A DNA stretch of 64,000 nucleotides from Monarcha castaneiventris obscurior (lineage: Eukaryota > Chordata > Aves > Passeriformes > Monarchidae). The stretch spans positions 17,998,501 through 18,062,500 of the forward strand of contig JAMPIT010000258.1 in assembly GCA_026261815.1 (NCBI GenBank). Reading direction: 5' to 3'. Within the stretch, counting starts at the first letter, position 1; each line of letters starts with the position of its first letter. The notes beneath the pieces are model-generated. The model did not search any database, was not told where the DNA came from, and was given only the letters and a program-made list of their open reading frames with translations. Shown piece by piece: positions 35,101-50,100 of this stretch. The position numbers and the translations under genes are program-made.

Positions 35101-38100
35101 ACTCTGTTGAGTAATTTGTGCTTCTTTTGGATTTTTCTGCTGTGGATTAAGAAATTAACAGCTTTTTTTAAAGCCTGATTTACTAGGAGCCAGAAGTTTA
35201 TATAATCATTCTTGCGCTCTTTCATTCAGCAGTTGCTGTTGTAAGTAACTTTCTGAAGCTGAAGGCAGCTCAAATTTGAGCTATTTCAGAATTATAAAGT
35301 TCCAGCAGGTTTTGGGAAGAGCTTTCATTTGGACTGGGGTTTCTTCAGCTGTTTATGTAGTAACTACTGCACCGTTGCAAATTGATGTTTGTCATGCTAA
35401 GGGGGAAAAAAGACTGCTGAATTATCTTAATCATCCAGACTATGAACAGATTCAGTGTCTGCTGCTACTTCTGCCTATTCAGCTGAACTGGCCAGGCTGC
35501 AGACAGGGGCTTCCAAGCAAAGCTAGATGGGTAGCTGCAAGCAGCAGAAACTGCACTTACCACTGAGTAACCTAATGCTGCTAGTAATCTTCAACTTTGC
35601 AATGTTCTACCCTTGTGTTTTATTGTTGGAAAAAACAGAACATGAAAGAGAAAGAAAGAATGTTTATATTTCAACCTATACTGAGTGCATATTATAGAAG
35701 AAAGCAATGTAGTTAGAATAACAGAGGGTTTCTATAACTTGTCTATGTTGTTTTTCAGTTCTATCTAGCTAAATTTTTTCTTAGTTAAATCTGATTAGAA
35801 ATGCATCTTTACACTGAAAAGGACAAGACATGGTCCTTCTCATGGTCCTACCTAATCTTGGTATTAGGCATGAAGCAATTTTAGAGGAACCTGTTGCTGA
35901 TTTGATAGGCACAGCTTTGTTGCTTGCTATGTACCCTTACAAGTTTAGAGCATTCAATGAACTGTATAGAAATTCTTCAGAGCTGATGTTGAAAACCAAG
36001 TAAACTTTATTGGCTCTATGTGTGCGTACACATATATAAACTTCAACATACTGGACACAAATATAGTGCAGTATGATAAAAAGATAAAGGTTTGATTTTT
36101 ATAAGTCTTGCAACTGTGCTGTCTATAAAGGTAATAGTTTCAGATTAATTTATTATCAACTGTTGAGGTGCCCTGTAAAACATATTCATTAACTATTCTT
36201 GATTCTATTGTAATGTCCACAACAGAATTAAATACATTTATTTTTGTAAGGATGGGTAGTAACTGGGTTTTTTTCGTCTTTACCATTTTAGCAGTGACCT
36301 GGATTAGTCGTAAGGTTGCTGTGGAAATACTTCTGGAGTGTGAAAGAACCTATAAGAAATTAAAGATAATATTCAAAGGATGTTTAAAATATTTTGGTTA
36401 TTGAAAAATCACACAAAGATTTTGTAGACTTTTTGAGAGATGAAGTCTTGAGGGTGAAGGGAGTTGGGGCATAAAAGAAAGAACAAGGTAAAAGAAGCGT
36501 CTCTTCAGCTGCGTCAAATGCCCATCCTACAAACAATTTGTGGAAAGGGTTATCTTGTATGTTTTCAGTATAAACCCTCCTCTGATTTTTGCAGCCCACT
36601 TTTAAGTCATTCATTAATTAATATTTGTCATGTTTTAAGAATTACAATGAAAATGTAATTCCCTCCCCTAAATTGTGTTTTGCAGAAGAAATGGATGTCC
36701 CCAAAATGAAAACTGTTTATTTCCTGTGAACATTAAACTTTTTTTAAATAGGGGTGTTAAGATTGAGCTAAACTGTGTTTCTATTTGTATAGATTTCCCT
36801 TGTAGTTTCAGCTAGATATAATAGTTTTATATACGTGTATTAAAATACTAAAACAACTTAAATGTTTTTGAAGTAGAATAAATATATTTAATTATATTTT
36901 AATTTGAAATGCTGGACAAAATTATTGTTCAGCAGTTCTCATGGTGTCCAGAGATGGCTTCATTTCAGTGGTGGGTTAAACAACTGTGCTTAAGGTGCTC
37001 TCATTTCAGATTGCCATGTAAATATACCGCGTTACTTAGATTTCAAGTTGTTGCACTTATCTGAAAAGAGGAAGTATCATCTTTAAAAATCACAAAATAG
37101 AGGAAAAAAAATCTCTTACTGTCTCTTTCTTTTTAGAGAGGATCTGACGAACTTCTTTCAGGCAGTGTACTCAGTAGCCCGAACTCTAACATGAGCAGCA
37201 TGGTAGTTACTGGTAAGTGATGCCCTTTCAAAGGAGAAATCTATAATTTATACTTGGACTCATTTCCTGTTTACAAGGGGAGAACACCAAAACAAGAATC
37301 CGTTGTGCTATAGAGGAATAAACTGTTGGCTTGTATTAGAATATAGTGACTTTGTATTTCCTACAAACCTTGGGTGTCTGAGAAGAATAATCCCATAAAA
37401 AAACAGGCAACTTTCAGATGTCTGCACACTAAATTGTTGGTGGGTGATGGGATGAAAAATTACAGTTGTCTTGTACAGCTGCCTTTAAAGTAAGGGATCT
37501 CAACTGCCAAGCAAAGGTAAACAGCTTAACTCCTGTGTGACATCAACTTTTTTACCCATGGACATCTGCAAGCCTGGGCATTAGAGGGAAGAACACTCTG
37601 CCAGTTTCTTAATACAGTGTGGATTCAGGAAGGCAGAGTTCTGGTTCACTGCTAAAGCAGGAAGCTTCACTTTGCTCCTTCAGTTTGAGGTTGCAGCAGT
37701 AGAATCTGAGAATATTAGTGCAAAGTGAGTGTGGCTGTGCTGGAATCAGTTTTCTGGTGATGCTAGATAGAAAGGCTTTTCATGAATTGGCACACACTAA
37801 AATGCCTTCTATTGCAGTTGATGTTTCTGTATGTTGAATGTGCATTGAGCTCCCTTGGAAGGCTCATTTCAGAAGTCTTTCTTTTTCTCTTTTTTCTGTT
37901 TTCTTTTTCTACCATACCATTAATTTTTTGTGGGTTTTTTTCTCTTTTTTTTTTTTCTTTTGCCTTAGAGATGTGGAAGAGTTGTTTAATGGCATCAGAG
38001 GGTTGCTGGACTTTCCAGTCAGTTGTCTGGTTCAGTTTTACTGTGCCTGATTTTCTGTATTTATGGGCTGAGCGGTATAATCACTGTTATTGGTAGCAGA

Positions 38101-41100
38101 CTCTTTGCATTTGAATTTATTAGTAAGAGATTGGGATTCAGGGTGCAATTTCATAGTTAGAATTAGGGTGCTGTGGTGACAGCTCTTGCCAGAATGGGTA
38201 GCTCTGTGCTTTCTCATGCTACATCTTTGGCACAGAAAACCCCCAGAAAAACCCCCAAATCCATGTGTTTCTGCTACACTCTCTTCTGTTGGAGTGCTTG
38301 TACACTTGCAGAATAAGTTAATGCAGCATTAAACTATTCTAACAAGAAAAAGTGGTTTTTCCTTGGAGCAACTTACTGATCAGTCATGTGGTTGCACAGC
38401 TGTAGGCAGTGCAGTGTTGAGTGGAGGAGTGTGGCAGCCGAAGAAAACCACTTCCACTGGCAGTTCTGTAACCGAAGGTGAAGAGGTGGTCGTACTTTGG
38501 AATAGGTCAGAAATGCAGTGTAGTGCCTTCATAGCCATTTTGGAACCCCAGAACATTTGTCCATCTTCCCTGTTTTTCTTACTTCCTTCTGGTTCTGGAA
38601 GAGGTCCCTCTTGTTTTCATTTTCTTGATGTCCTCTTCAATCCTGGATATTAATTAGTGCTTTGTCAGTTTGCTTTACTTAAATGAGAAACTAGTATGAA
38701 AAGAAGCTCAAGTTGTGTGCATGAGGGTTTGGCTGTGGGCAGTGGACATTAAGATAGGACAGAGTCCTAAATGTTACCAGTTTTTCCATATATTTTTGGA
38801 TAAACTTTTGATTCCAGGAAATTAAATGCAAGTTAATTTATCAAAGGAAAAAAAGAGATTAAAAAAATTGAAGTAAGAATTACAATTTTGAATTTTCAGA
38901 AGAAGAAATACAGAAGCTTGTCTAAGCAGCCTTTACATAGAAATTCTTCCTGAAAAGTTCTGAAAATGGAAAAGTGTGTTTTGATCCCATTAGCTTGATG
39001 TATGGGATGGGAGTTAGATGTATTTTACAAATAGAGGAGATGCTTCCCATCTTCTATTTCTACCCTCTTTAAGCCATTAAGGGTTTGGGTTTTACTCTTG
39101 GAAGTTTCCTTGTGTGTTGGAGGTTTTTGGTGTGGGTGGGGGTTTTTTATTTGGGTTTTTTTTTGGCATCCAGAACTATAAATGACTATTCAAGAAACGA
39201 TGTCATTAGCAGCAGTAGTCAGAGTATTGGTCTGGCCCCTGTAGTATCAGATGCCTGTTACAAAAAGTTTCATATAAATTGTGTAATATGTAAACAATGC
39301 TGTGGAAAAATAATCTCAAACAAACAAAAACCCACAATCTGAATGTAGTGCTGTAATTCAAGTTTGTTTGGGTATTTTATTTTTCAGTTTCTTGGTATTG
39401 TATTCAAATTTCATTCTTATTGCCTTATTTAAATAGCACAAAAAACCCCTGTAGAGTAGGATAAATCCACTTTTCAGTATTGCTTCTGAATATATCCTCT
39501 CTTAGCTGTCTTGTTTACTGGGGACCAGGAAGTACTTTTTCCAGACTGGCACAGTTTACCAGTTCAGTTTGTAAACTCAGAAATAGATGTGCAATGGAAA
39601 CCTGTGTGTTAATTTTCTGTAACCATCTCCTGAAGCCAAATGAGTTCAGTTATTCTTTCTGTCTGAATTGATGTCGTCCTTTTGCTTCAGTTCTGCTATT
39701 ACTTTTTCTCTGCAGAAGAATTTAAACTTTTTTAAATTAAAATTTTATTTTCTGTAGCCAAGGTATAGTAGCAATGAATCTTTCTCAAATTTTCTAGGGC
39801 TTCAAGGAACCTGTGATCATTTATTAAGTCCCCTGTAAATGAGTCATGTTGTCGATACCTGCCCTGTTCTTGCCCTTTAATTCTTAAGACTTGGGAAGTG
39901 TCATGATATTATGAGACTTGGCCATTGTTTTCTGGAGAGTATAGAAACCTATTCTGGTTTTGACTGTGATATTTCCAGTATCTGATCCCGTGATATTTTT
40001 CTAAGTAGACAGCTAGGAGAGCAGAAGAAAGAGATGGTTTGTCTTTGTAATCCTCTGAGCTTTTTATTGGTGAAAGTGTACACAGTCAAAAAACAGTTGT
40101 CAATAGCAGTGCCTTAACAGGCCTAAACTTGGAGCAAAACTGTGTCAGTCACAGCCTCATTTCTTTCTCTGCTATAGAAATATTAACCTAAACCAATATG
40201 CTTAAGTTGTCCAAAAAACTACCTTTTCTTGGAAGGGGGTGGGTTTGGTGAAACTGAGGGCTGTGTCATATCGGTGAGACAGAAGATGATTTTTTTTAAA
40301 TGAACATCCTACCTTTTTATCATGGCATCATGTCCATTAGTGGTTTTTTTTTTTTGTATTCAGCTGCCATTCAGTGAGAATATTGTAGTACTTTAATGCT
40401 CTTATGAATACTCTTGCTCTAATCTCTCCCATTGAAAGGCATCAAAGAGTAATGGTTTTCCTGCCCTATAGGGAGTCTTACAGATGAATCCTTTCCTACT
40501 TTCTTGTGAAAGAAACTTGTGAAATGGGTGAACAAATGTTTGATTTGCATTCTTAGTGATTAATTTGAACCACTGGTAATTCTCTGAAAAAGGCTAGCAT
40601 GTTGGACATGGCTCAAAATATAAGACCTGATCCTTGGACATTTTCTAAACAGTTTTGTCATCTGTATCCATCCTCCAGACTGTGTAGGTGAGAGAAGTTG
40701 ACAGTGTGTTACATTGCCATTCACTACCAGCGAAGTTACTGTTTTAGGTACTTTCTGTGTCTTTTGTAAAAGAGCAGTCTTAACAGAAATCTAGGCTTGG
40801 ATGAAGATGACTTTTACCTCTTAATTCTGAACCCTGTTTTGGACAAATATGATTACTGTCATTGTTGAGACATTTCACTTCAGCTAAGCATTTATAGTAA
40901 TATATACAAGATTTATTTTTTTTCCTGAACTAGGTTGGACAGTATGGCAGAACATTGTTCTGTAAACATTAAGGGAAGGATCCCATCTACTAGGTTAGAA
41001 TTTGTAGCAAGGGAGGACAGTTTGTAAAGTACAAGATCAGGAAATAACTAAACTTTTCTAAGAAGTTCTTTTTTTATGTTAGATGTATAAGTTTCTGATG

Positions 41101-44100
41101 TTTTTAGCACCAGCTGACATGAATATGTTAAAGTTGTATTGTCAGAACCACAGGCCTTTTACTACTGCTTGAACTAGTTTTCCTTTTGCTTTTTTTAAAA
41201 TAATTGTCAAAGTCCGTTCTTATTTTCCGCCTAATCTTGATTCTGATTTCTTTGGAGAGCATAATCTTCTCATAAAGATCTGTGAGTTAATTTTTTTTTT
41301 GTGTTGGTACACAATGACTAGAAAGGCTCTTTAGATAAGGTAAAATATGATTTGGTAACAGGATTCTGAGAAACTAGGGCTGAAACCAGGATCTTTAACT
41401 AAATACTCCTTACTCTGGATGTTTTTGAAGACATTAGTAAGGCACATTGCAAATGATTGTAGATAATTTTTTTTTTTTACCTTTCTGATGTATGTTCAGT
41501 AAATACATAGCTGCAGATTTTAAATGCAAGAAAAAAGTCCCTTATCTTTAAAAACTGGAAAAAGTGTTTCCTCTGTAGGGGGTTACTTTAACACTGAACT
41601 TCTTGTGGGGCTTTTGCTGTTCAGATGGATGACTGCTTAATGGAAGCTGTAGGACGAGTTATCTGTATGAAGATGTTCATGCCATGAGCTCTATTGCTGA
41701 AATCCACGCACAAAAAAAGTATAATTTTTAAGGGATGTAGATAAAAAGTGAAAGATGTTGATGAAATTTTTATGAAAATTGGCTTGTCAAAAACAAAGGA
41801 TTGTAGCAGAAGAATTGGCAGGTTTTCTTGTTACAGCTGCCATCAATTTCATTGTTCTCATTTGTGTGTTTAAAGTAGATCAGTAGAAACATTCCAAAAT
41901 CATTTTGCAGCTGAGCTCACCAAACTCTTGGAGCTTTGAATGTTACTGTTGATCCTGTTTTTATTTAACTGGCAGGGAATGTTAGGAGTGGCTTTAGTAG
42001 GTAATTCATTGTATTAGCAGAATACTTAGCACTGAGGCATACAAGCTAATTATATTTCAAGTGCTGTGTTTAACTTGGGCAATAAACATAGATGTGCCAT
42101 AGATGTGCCATTTTTGATAGCACGTTAAGTGAAATTGGTTATTAGTTAAAATTAATGATGCCTAAACATAAGTAATTTACTTCTGAAGTTTGCAAATTGA
42201 TTACAATTAATAATAATTGGAAAGATTTTAAGAAGTACATTACACGTGATTGGAAAGTACAGTAATTTAATAATACGGTATACTGTACATATTTCTACAA
42301 ATATGCAGATTCAGAAACTTAGAAAAATAAAAAATACCAGGATGGGAGAAATAAAATGTGGCTGTTGCTATTAATATGGGTAATTTGTCTGTATCACTAT
42401 GCTGTGCTAACTCATTGTTCTACTTCAGCTGGATTTCACTCTAGCTGTGTATTTTTACATATTTTTAAGGACTAAATTGAAGTGCATTAGTTTTAGACCA
42501 CAACATGGAACAGCCACTAGACCATACTGTAAATGTGTTACCATAGTGGCTTAGAAAGTTCAGTGCTCAGTGCATTTTGAAACAGGTGCAGCCTATGTGG
42601 AGATGTGCCAGTTAAAGGCTGTGGAGTTAAGTTTTCTTTGTTTCACTATGTTTACTTATTTAAGGCCTAATTCCTGTTAGGCAACAGTCTTTGTATTGTA
42701 AGATAGTTTTGATATTGGTTGGTTAAGATTTTCATATGCACATGGCCCATATCTGTGATAAATGACAAAAAAACCCCAACAAAAGTGTAATTAACACTGA
42801 TCTTGTAACCTCTAACTTTAAAGTTAACAAATGTGGGCTTCAGACAACTTTGTATTCTATGTGTTTTTATCGTATTTTTGAGTATAGTATCTCCTTTTCT
42901 CGTTCTTTCAAACATTTTGAATTCCAGACTTTAAGGTGAACTTTTGAAGATTTACATACTAAAACAAAGGTCCTGTTTATTTTCTTTCGGGAACTTGGGG
43001 AATGGTCACTGAAGCAGACAACAGCTCTCTTCCTACATTCTATCAGTTACATCAGGGTTAGGTACATATAGGAAAGCTTTCTTTAAGAAATGAAACCACA
43101 ATGGTCTCTATTATATCTCCCCCACCCAATTTATGATTGCTTGCAGTTTGTGTAGCTGGTTGTTTGAGGCAGGTCATTATGTTCAGTAGCCAGTGCAACA
43201 TTTTAATATTTTTGTCTGGTCAGAATCCACAGCAGTAAACTAGATATCTTCAATTGCATTGCCTTTCTCTTAGTCACTTATTTCCTGTCTGGATATGTGT
43301 CCTATGGTCTACTAGCTGGTAACATTGAATTATATGTATTTAGCCAAGGTAAAACAAGAAGTGCTTTCTACATAGCAACAGCAATGAATACTACTTCTGT
43401 TGAGCTTCTTGTCTTTAGTATGTACAAACTGAAAGTTCCTTTTTTTTTTTAGTCAATTGTTGTTATGTACTGACAGTTGTGAAACAGTGATTTCTGCAGA
43501 AAGGATGTTTATTTATATATTATTTCACTACTGCAGATATGCAGGGATTTATAAACCAGTGTCTTGTGGTCATTTTTACATTTTTTCCCCTTCTTTTCAG
43601 GAACTAATGGGTAAAAGCAACTTTTTATTGTATCCAAAATTTTTTTGCCTATAGCCACATAGTTACATTTCTGTATTAAGAGATTGTGTACTTATGAAAA
43701 ATGTATTGTACAGGAAAATTATGCATCTAAAATAAAGGTCTGCGAACTCTTAGGTCATATTTATGTATTTCTCAAAAAATAAAAATAAATGTGCAGAGGA
43801 AAGCTCCTCTAAGATGGAATTTTATTAAAAAACGTTTTCTAAAACAGTTATTATCAGAAGTAAGCTATTCATTCTTAGCCAGGAGTTATGCTGAACTTGA
43901 AGGACAGTTTTTCTGCAAAAACTGCTTGGTTGCATTGAATATTCATAGCTTGAATGATTGAATGACTTGGACTTACAATATGCCTTGTGTATATTGCAGT
44001 TCATTTTGTTGCTTTTTTATATAGGTTCCTATTTATCTGTTAAATAAAATAGGAGTTTCTAACTAATAATTCCAGGACCCAAGTTGCTCAGATTATGGCC

Positions 44101-47100
44101 TTTTAAAGACTTTGTCAGCCTGTAAGCATTCAATTTCAACAAGTTGATTTGTGCTGAATTAAAGAACTCTCTGCAGCACGGAGTGGCTTATGTATCAATT
44201 ATATTTAAATTGTAGTATCCTATATAGATGTGAGAATAATACTTTGAGTAGCATTAGTAAAGATGAGATCTTGTTTTGAAATAGTTGCCTGATGTCACAT
44301 GGAAATGGAATTTTTCATCTCCTTGGTGAGGAGATGCAGAGGACATAGATGAATGCTATGGTTGTTCCAGAACCTGAATTGAATATAACCATTCCTGTTA
44401 CCGAACTTGGCACTGCAGGGTTAATGGTTGGACTGGATGATCTTAAAGGTCTCCTCCACCCTAAGTGTTTCTGTGATTCAGGGCTAGGTTTCTAATTTTT
44501 TGGTATTCTGGTTTTTTTAAACTATGTATTTGTGGCTGTAACTTGATTTGTAAACAAGCTAATACAATGTGTTATAGTCATTCTCCCAGTGCTTTTTAAA
44601 ACTTTTCCCCCAAGGTAAATATTGTAGCCTGCTATTCTCAGTGCATATTTGTATCTGTTACAGCTTTGGCAGCCAGACGTTTGAATTGCATCAGAATCTT
44701 CAAGTCTAGTGAAAGCCAGACTACCTCATGAAATAGCTACTTGCCAATAAGCCTCCAGTGAAACAGCAATTTCTCAGCAGTAGTTATTAGTCAACTTGTG
44801 ATGTCTCCTCCAACATCTCTTGGCCTCCCCCCCCACCCCTTCCCCAGTTTTCAGCAATTTTGTTTGAAGTGCTGGATCGGGAAGGATCTTTCAGGTTGTT
44901 GCTGCTTAGGCGTAGACTACTTCTGCCAAAAGACCATGTTATTCCTCTAGTACCTTGCTCCCCTTGACTTAGCTTTTAACCTTTATGGACACTGATTCTG
45001 CAAATAAAATTTGTTAGAGAATGAAGTTGTTGTTTTAACTGTAGTTAAATTCACCTTTCAGTGGCTTTAAACAAGTTGTGTTCCCGTGTTGAAAATGTGG
45101 TTTTCTATTCCCAAGTGTAATTTAGTGATGTATCTTCAGCTGAGAAGTACATTTATAATGACAAATAAGAGACTACAGTTAGAGAAGTTTCATACAGTGC
45201 CAGAATCTCTCAATAACTCTCCTAAAAGCTAAATTTAATTTTTCCACGAATGTCTTGAAAAGTTCACTTGTGTATGGGCATGCATATTTAGTGTATGGTA
45301 CACACTTCATTACTGCTATTACTGAAACAGGAAATTAGTGTTAGGCGATGCTGAATGGATAATCAAAAGTAGAAAAAGTGCATATTCTCTTTGCTTTCAA
45401 CAGCTGATGTGTTAATTTCTTCTGTCTCGCAAAATCCATTTTTAAATGTTTCGGCTTAAATTTTACTTTAAGGAGGTGGCCTTCATTTTTTAGTGAGTGG
45501 TACCAGTTCAGCTTTCATTGTACAAGAGATGCTTTTGCCAATAAATAATGAACAGCTTTTGTCATGGTTACTTGACCTACTGCTAAAAACTTTTTTTGGG
45601 CAATCCCATAGCATTGAGAATGCTTGTTGCCAGTTCCCCCACCCTGTCCCTCCTGCCCCATTTTCTGATTGCCATACATTCTTTTGTGCCTAATTCTGTA
45701 TTTTTTGCATATATTACTTTAATAGGTTTATCTGCTTTTTTACATTAATGTTTTTGCACAGGCACTTGTCTACATAACTTTTTTTTTTTTACAGTAAGTA
45801 AAAATGTTTAAAGGATAGTGTAGTTGAGGTTTAAGACAGTGTGAAAAAATTGTGAGAGGCTTGGATACATGAGTTAATTTAAAGCTCTTAATTGCTATTT
45901 AGAAAAAGATACATATATTTAGTGCAACAAAATATTTCTTTTAAGCTTGTTCTTTAAACTTAACTGCAGCAAAAGTTGAAAAACTGTGTAAATTGCTAGT
46001 ATTAAGTACCAATGCTGTTAGATAAAAATCAGTTGGGTAATACAATAATTATTAAATTATTGTGTTAAATAATTATTAAAAGAACATTTCATATACATAT
46101 ATGTGAGTGATTATATACTGACCTGTGATACTTTTACCAGAAGTGCTGGGATTACCTAAAGCCTAATTCAAATAAGAGCTTTAGTTTAACAAAAAGTAAA
46201 TCCTTGGACACTATGCTGTGGAAAAGTTAATATGTCAAAATTATCAGTTGAAAACCACACTAAAAACAAAACAGCTCTGTCAGTACTGATCTGAGCAGTC
46301 ATTGTGAATATTCTTCTGGTGATGGAAAAAAGACAAGAGGTTTCTTAATTTTAGAAAATCCTTAAGTTTAAAAACTTTTTCAAATTCTTGTTTCTCATTG
46401 CTAATATTTCATATTTTTTGAAACTTCTAATGAATTGAAATTACTCAGAAAGCTGAAGTATGAAGGGCATTGGACATGTGATTTCAGTATCACCGTAATT
46501 CTTTTATCCTTTGCAAGTTTGTTTTTAATGGTTGTTTGTAATGCATTGTCCAGCCTATCACACTTCACCTTGTTTCTTCTGTTTTTTTAATTTATTTATT
46601 TAGAAATTTAAATTGAGAACGAAGGAAGACTATTGTGTGGTGAGCTTCAGGTGAAAAGTAAAAATACTTTTTCACAAACTTTGACTTTCTGTCTCTTTGA
46701 GATAAAGTATTACAATGCATAATTTTGAATAGGTGAAATCTGGCTACCTGGAAGCTCAATCTCACCATGTTTGCCAAAATGGTACAGGTTAGAGTCCTGT
46801 GAGACTTCAGATCCCAGTTTAGTGTGTGTTTTTCAGATGTTGCTCTTCTGTGTTCCACCAAAATTTGTCTTTCTGTGTAGCAGACCTAAATAAAATACAT
46901 TCTATTGCATAGATTCTAGCAATGTCAGTTGGAGGTGCTGCTAGCTGAATTTTGACCAGTTTCAAATATTGTTAGGTTTTGTTGTTTTGTGTGCTCTGGT
47001 AAGGTAGAAAATACTTTGTGTTCTTCAGTGCAAGAACTTTTTAAAAGCTTAGTCATGGAATTTTTTTTTTGGAGGAGGGATGATGGTGGTGGTACAGGGT

Positions 47101-50100
47101 GTGGGTATGGAATTACTGCATGATGTGCCTCTAAGCGCTGTTTTTAACTAATAGAATACTTCAAATTTTATATTTAGATCTAAATATCTTGCATTTTTTG
47201 TTGGAAAAAGGAAGTCTTATCACTTGTTTCACTAATATCTAAATGCATGCTGATTTCCAGCACTGATTAATTCATTAATATCAATATTTTATGACACTGT
47301 TTTCTTTAGCTCTTGACTCTGATGTTTACTCCACTGACATATTTTTAACCAAAGTAGATCATTTTTTTCTGGCCTTCTTCCAACAGCAAGACTTCTTCCA
47401 TCCAACTGGGTAGCTGCATATTAAGCAAAAGGAACTCAAGTTGGAATTTTGCTGGGATTTTGTATAAGAATTCTGGAGAATATTCTAAACAGCATCTTTC
47501 TGGTGCTTTGTACATTGATGCTAATGCTTTCCTGATTCTCTTAGGGAAATTTATCTGGCTCTTCCCCCATCCCCCATCTGTGTTGGCTGCATTGTGTTTA
47601 GTAGTTGATTTTTCCTTTTCTGTGATTGAGCTCGTAGTTTTAAATGGACATTTTTCTACTTTGTCCTTAAATTGGTTTCATCAGCCTTTTGTGATGTCAG
47701 GCCTCTGGGTCATCCCGTTTCTCCACTCTGATCTTTCCCAGCATTAATGACGCTTCCTGTCTTGCTTTGTTACTTTTCTACTTCTTGTGTCCAGTTCCTT
47801 GCTGCAAGCAGTTCTTAAAAAACCTTAGGGATCTATTAACGGTTTACCACCATTTTATTGCTTTCAAAAAATTCTAGGTAACTACTAACTGTTTTTTCTT
47901 TAATGTATCTTGGAGTTCTTAGGTGAGCCCTTGTTAGACGTAATTAATGCATTATTACGTGTTATTGTATGAGGTGCTTCACTGAAAGTGAGATGTAAAG
48001 GATTTGCTGTGGCCTTTGTCGAAGGACTAAGTTAGTCTTGAACAGTCCACCTTTCATGAAACTAACATTTGTCTCTGCAGAATTTGTTCTGAACTCTTGA
48101 ATTTAACTTAATCCAAATGAGATGGCTCGCTTAAAATTAATTTCTTGCTTATAAATAAAAGCATTTTTTAATAAAGCATTAATAATATCAGTAAACTTTT
48201 CAAATAGAGTCTGAATATGTCTTTCAGCCAATGGTAATGACAACAAGAAATTCAAAGGTGATGATAAAATGGATGGGGCTCCTTCTCGTGTTCTTCATAT
48301 CAGGAAATTGCCGGGGGAAGTGACAGAAACAGAAGTTATTGCTTTAGGTTTACCTTTTGGTAAAGTAACCAACATCCTGATGCTGAAAGGGAAAAACCAG
48401 GTAATTTGTTGCTTACTATTTTTTAATATGCTTACTGTCTGATTTCAAAATACTTTGTTAAAATGCTATTGAAGTAAGTCATAAAGCAGTAAGTATTAAA
48501 AAAAGCTTTTGTTCCTTTATTTTTTTTAATGCATTTGCACCATGTTGTAGTAAATTTGGGGGGGGAAATAGGATGGCTGGCAACTACATAAAGCAAAAAG
48601 TTAGCTGGAAGAGAAATATTTATTCCTGCATCTTCACAGATGAATTTTGGAGATGAAGTAGCTTAGCAAATAAAGTAGGTATGTGTAGAATGACATTTTC
48701 TGAAGACTGATATTTGTTAAAATGTGTTATAAAATCTTTTGGGTTTTTATGTGCTGCTAATATGAAGATTATCTGCTTTGTAAATACTGAAAATTACCTG
48801 TCTTAATTACAGGCATTTTTGGAACTTGCCACAGAAGAAGCAGCTATCACTATGGTTAATTACTACTCTGCTGTGACGCCTCATCTTCGTAACCAACCCA
48901 TTTATATCCAGTATTCCAATCATAAAGAATTAAAGACTGATAACACACTTAACCAGGTATATTGACTGTTCAGTAGTATTACAAATGCAGACAGTGGGAG
49001 ATGAGGCATGGCATGTGTTCTTGACTCATGTGCCATGTGTTTGAATCATTTGCTTTTGTCCACATTCTAACACTACTGTAGTCTCCCCTATGATCATTCC
49101 ATTTTGTGACACTGAAAGGGATTTGCTTTCTGCATGATCTTTCCATTATGATAAATTTTCTTAATGTTTCCTTAATGTCAAAAGGCAAAGATTCTGAAGT
49201 GTGTTTTTAATAGTTATTGAAAAGTTCTAAATAACTTAAAGTTTTTGTCTTAGTTTCTAGACTGTAGGATGATAAAATTAACTTTCTTGTTCTGACACCT
49301 GAGATTCCAATGCCAATTTGAATTTCAGTAGTGGTAATGGCTAACACCAATGCCTGTGTTTCAGTGCTTTGAATGATCACTCCAGTAGCACTGGTAACCT
49401 CAGCTTGGGATCTGCTTTTTCTGGAGAATAATACCGTAATCATCACTCTAGAGATAAATGTACTTAATAACAACAAACCATTTTGCTCTTGCCTCTCCAG
49501 GATCCATTTCACAATAAATACAGATACATATGTCTGTTTTTAGTAGAACAGAAGAATTAGCAAAAGTAACATGGTGACCAAGTCATACAAACTGTAGAGA
49601 GATAAGAGACTCATACCAACCATGAGTCTGATGGTTATTTTAAGATTAGTTTCTTACATTGCATTTTTGATGATACAAAAAACAGTGTAAGTGCCAAATT
49701 AGTTTTTATGAATTGTGTCCTCTATTAGGTCATGTAAATAGTGAAGTTATAGCTGTTGCCTTTGAAAGCAATTTCAGGGTAATCTATTGAAAGACTTGGT
49801 TCAGGTCAAGTATAGTGTTGATTTTCCTGTTGGTCTTTCTAAGTATTCTTGTTCCGTAGAATCTATTGATTTTTTTTTTTTTAATTGTGATTCCCCACCC
49901 TCCCAAGTGTCAGTTACAAAGAAAAATAAATACCTTCATTTACTTTTGAAAAACAGAGTAGGGAATGAATTCTGTCTTCACTTAGAGTGGATGGGCATAC
50001 TCCCTTAGGAGGTGTTGTCTTGTGTTGTCCTCTGGTTTCTCTGCTGCTACTGATTGGGCACTTCACATGTTCGCCTTTTCAGTGTATAGGATGTGCTGAC

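Larger units (their letters stand above)
37213..48227 (+). other. PTBP2 intron 3
   Basis: An 11-kb intron. It has a very long pyrimidine tract with a strong acceptor-like end at 37,875-37,968, a CR1 tail at about 44,395-44,482, an 11-bp tandem duplication at 42,087-42,111, an AT-rich hairpin at 46,042-46,063 and several T runs. No gene is recognised inside it. Confidence 0.85.

Noticed and set aside
35276..35566. 96-codon open frame in intron 2
   Set aside because: No known motif. Frames of this size are expected by chance in 64 kb read six ways.
39080..39165. GGGTTTGGG and other G/T-rich runs resembling telomere repeats or a G-quadruplex
   Set aside because: No regular TTAGGG units are present and the G-runs are too few and widely spaced.
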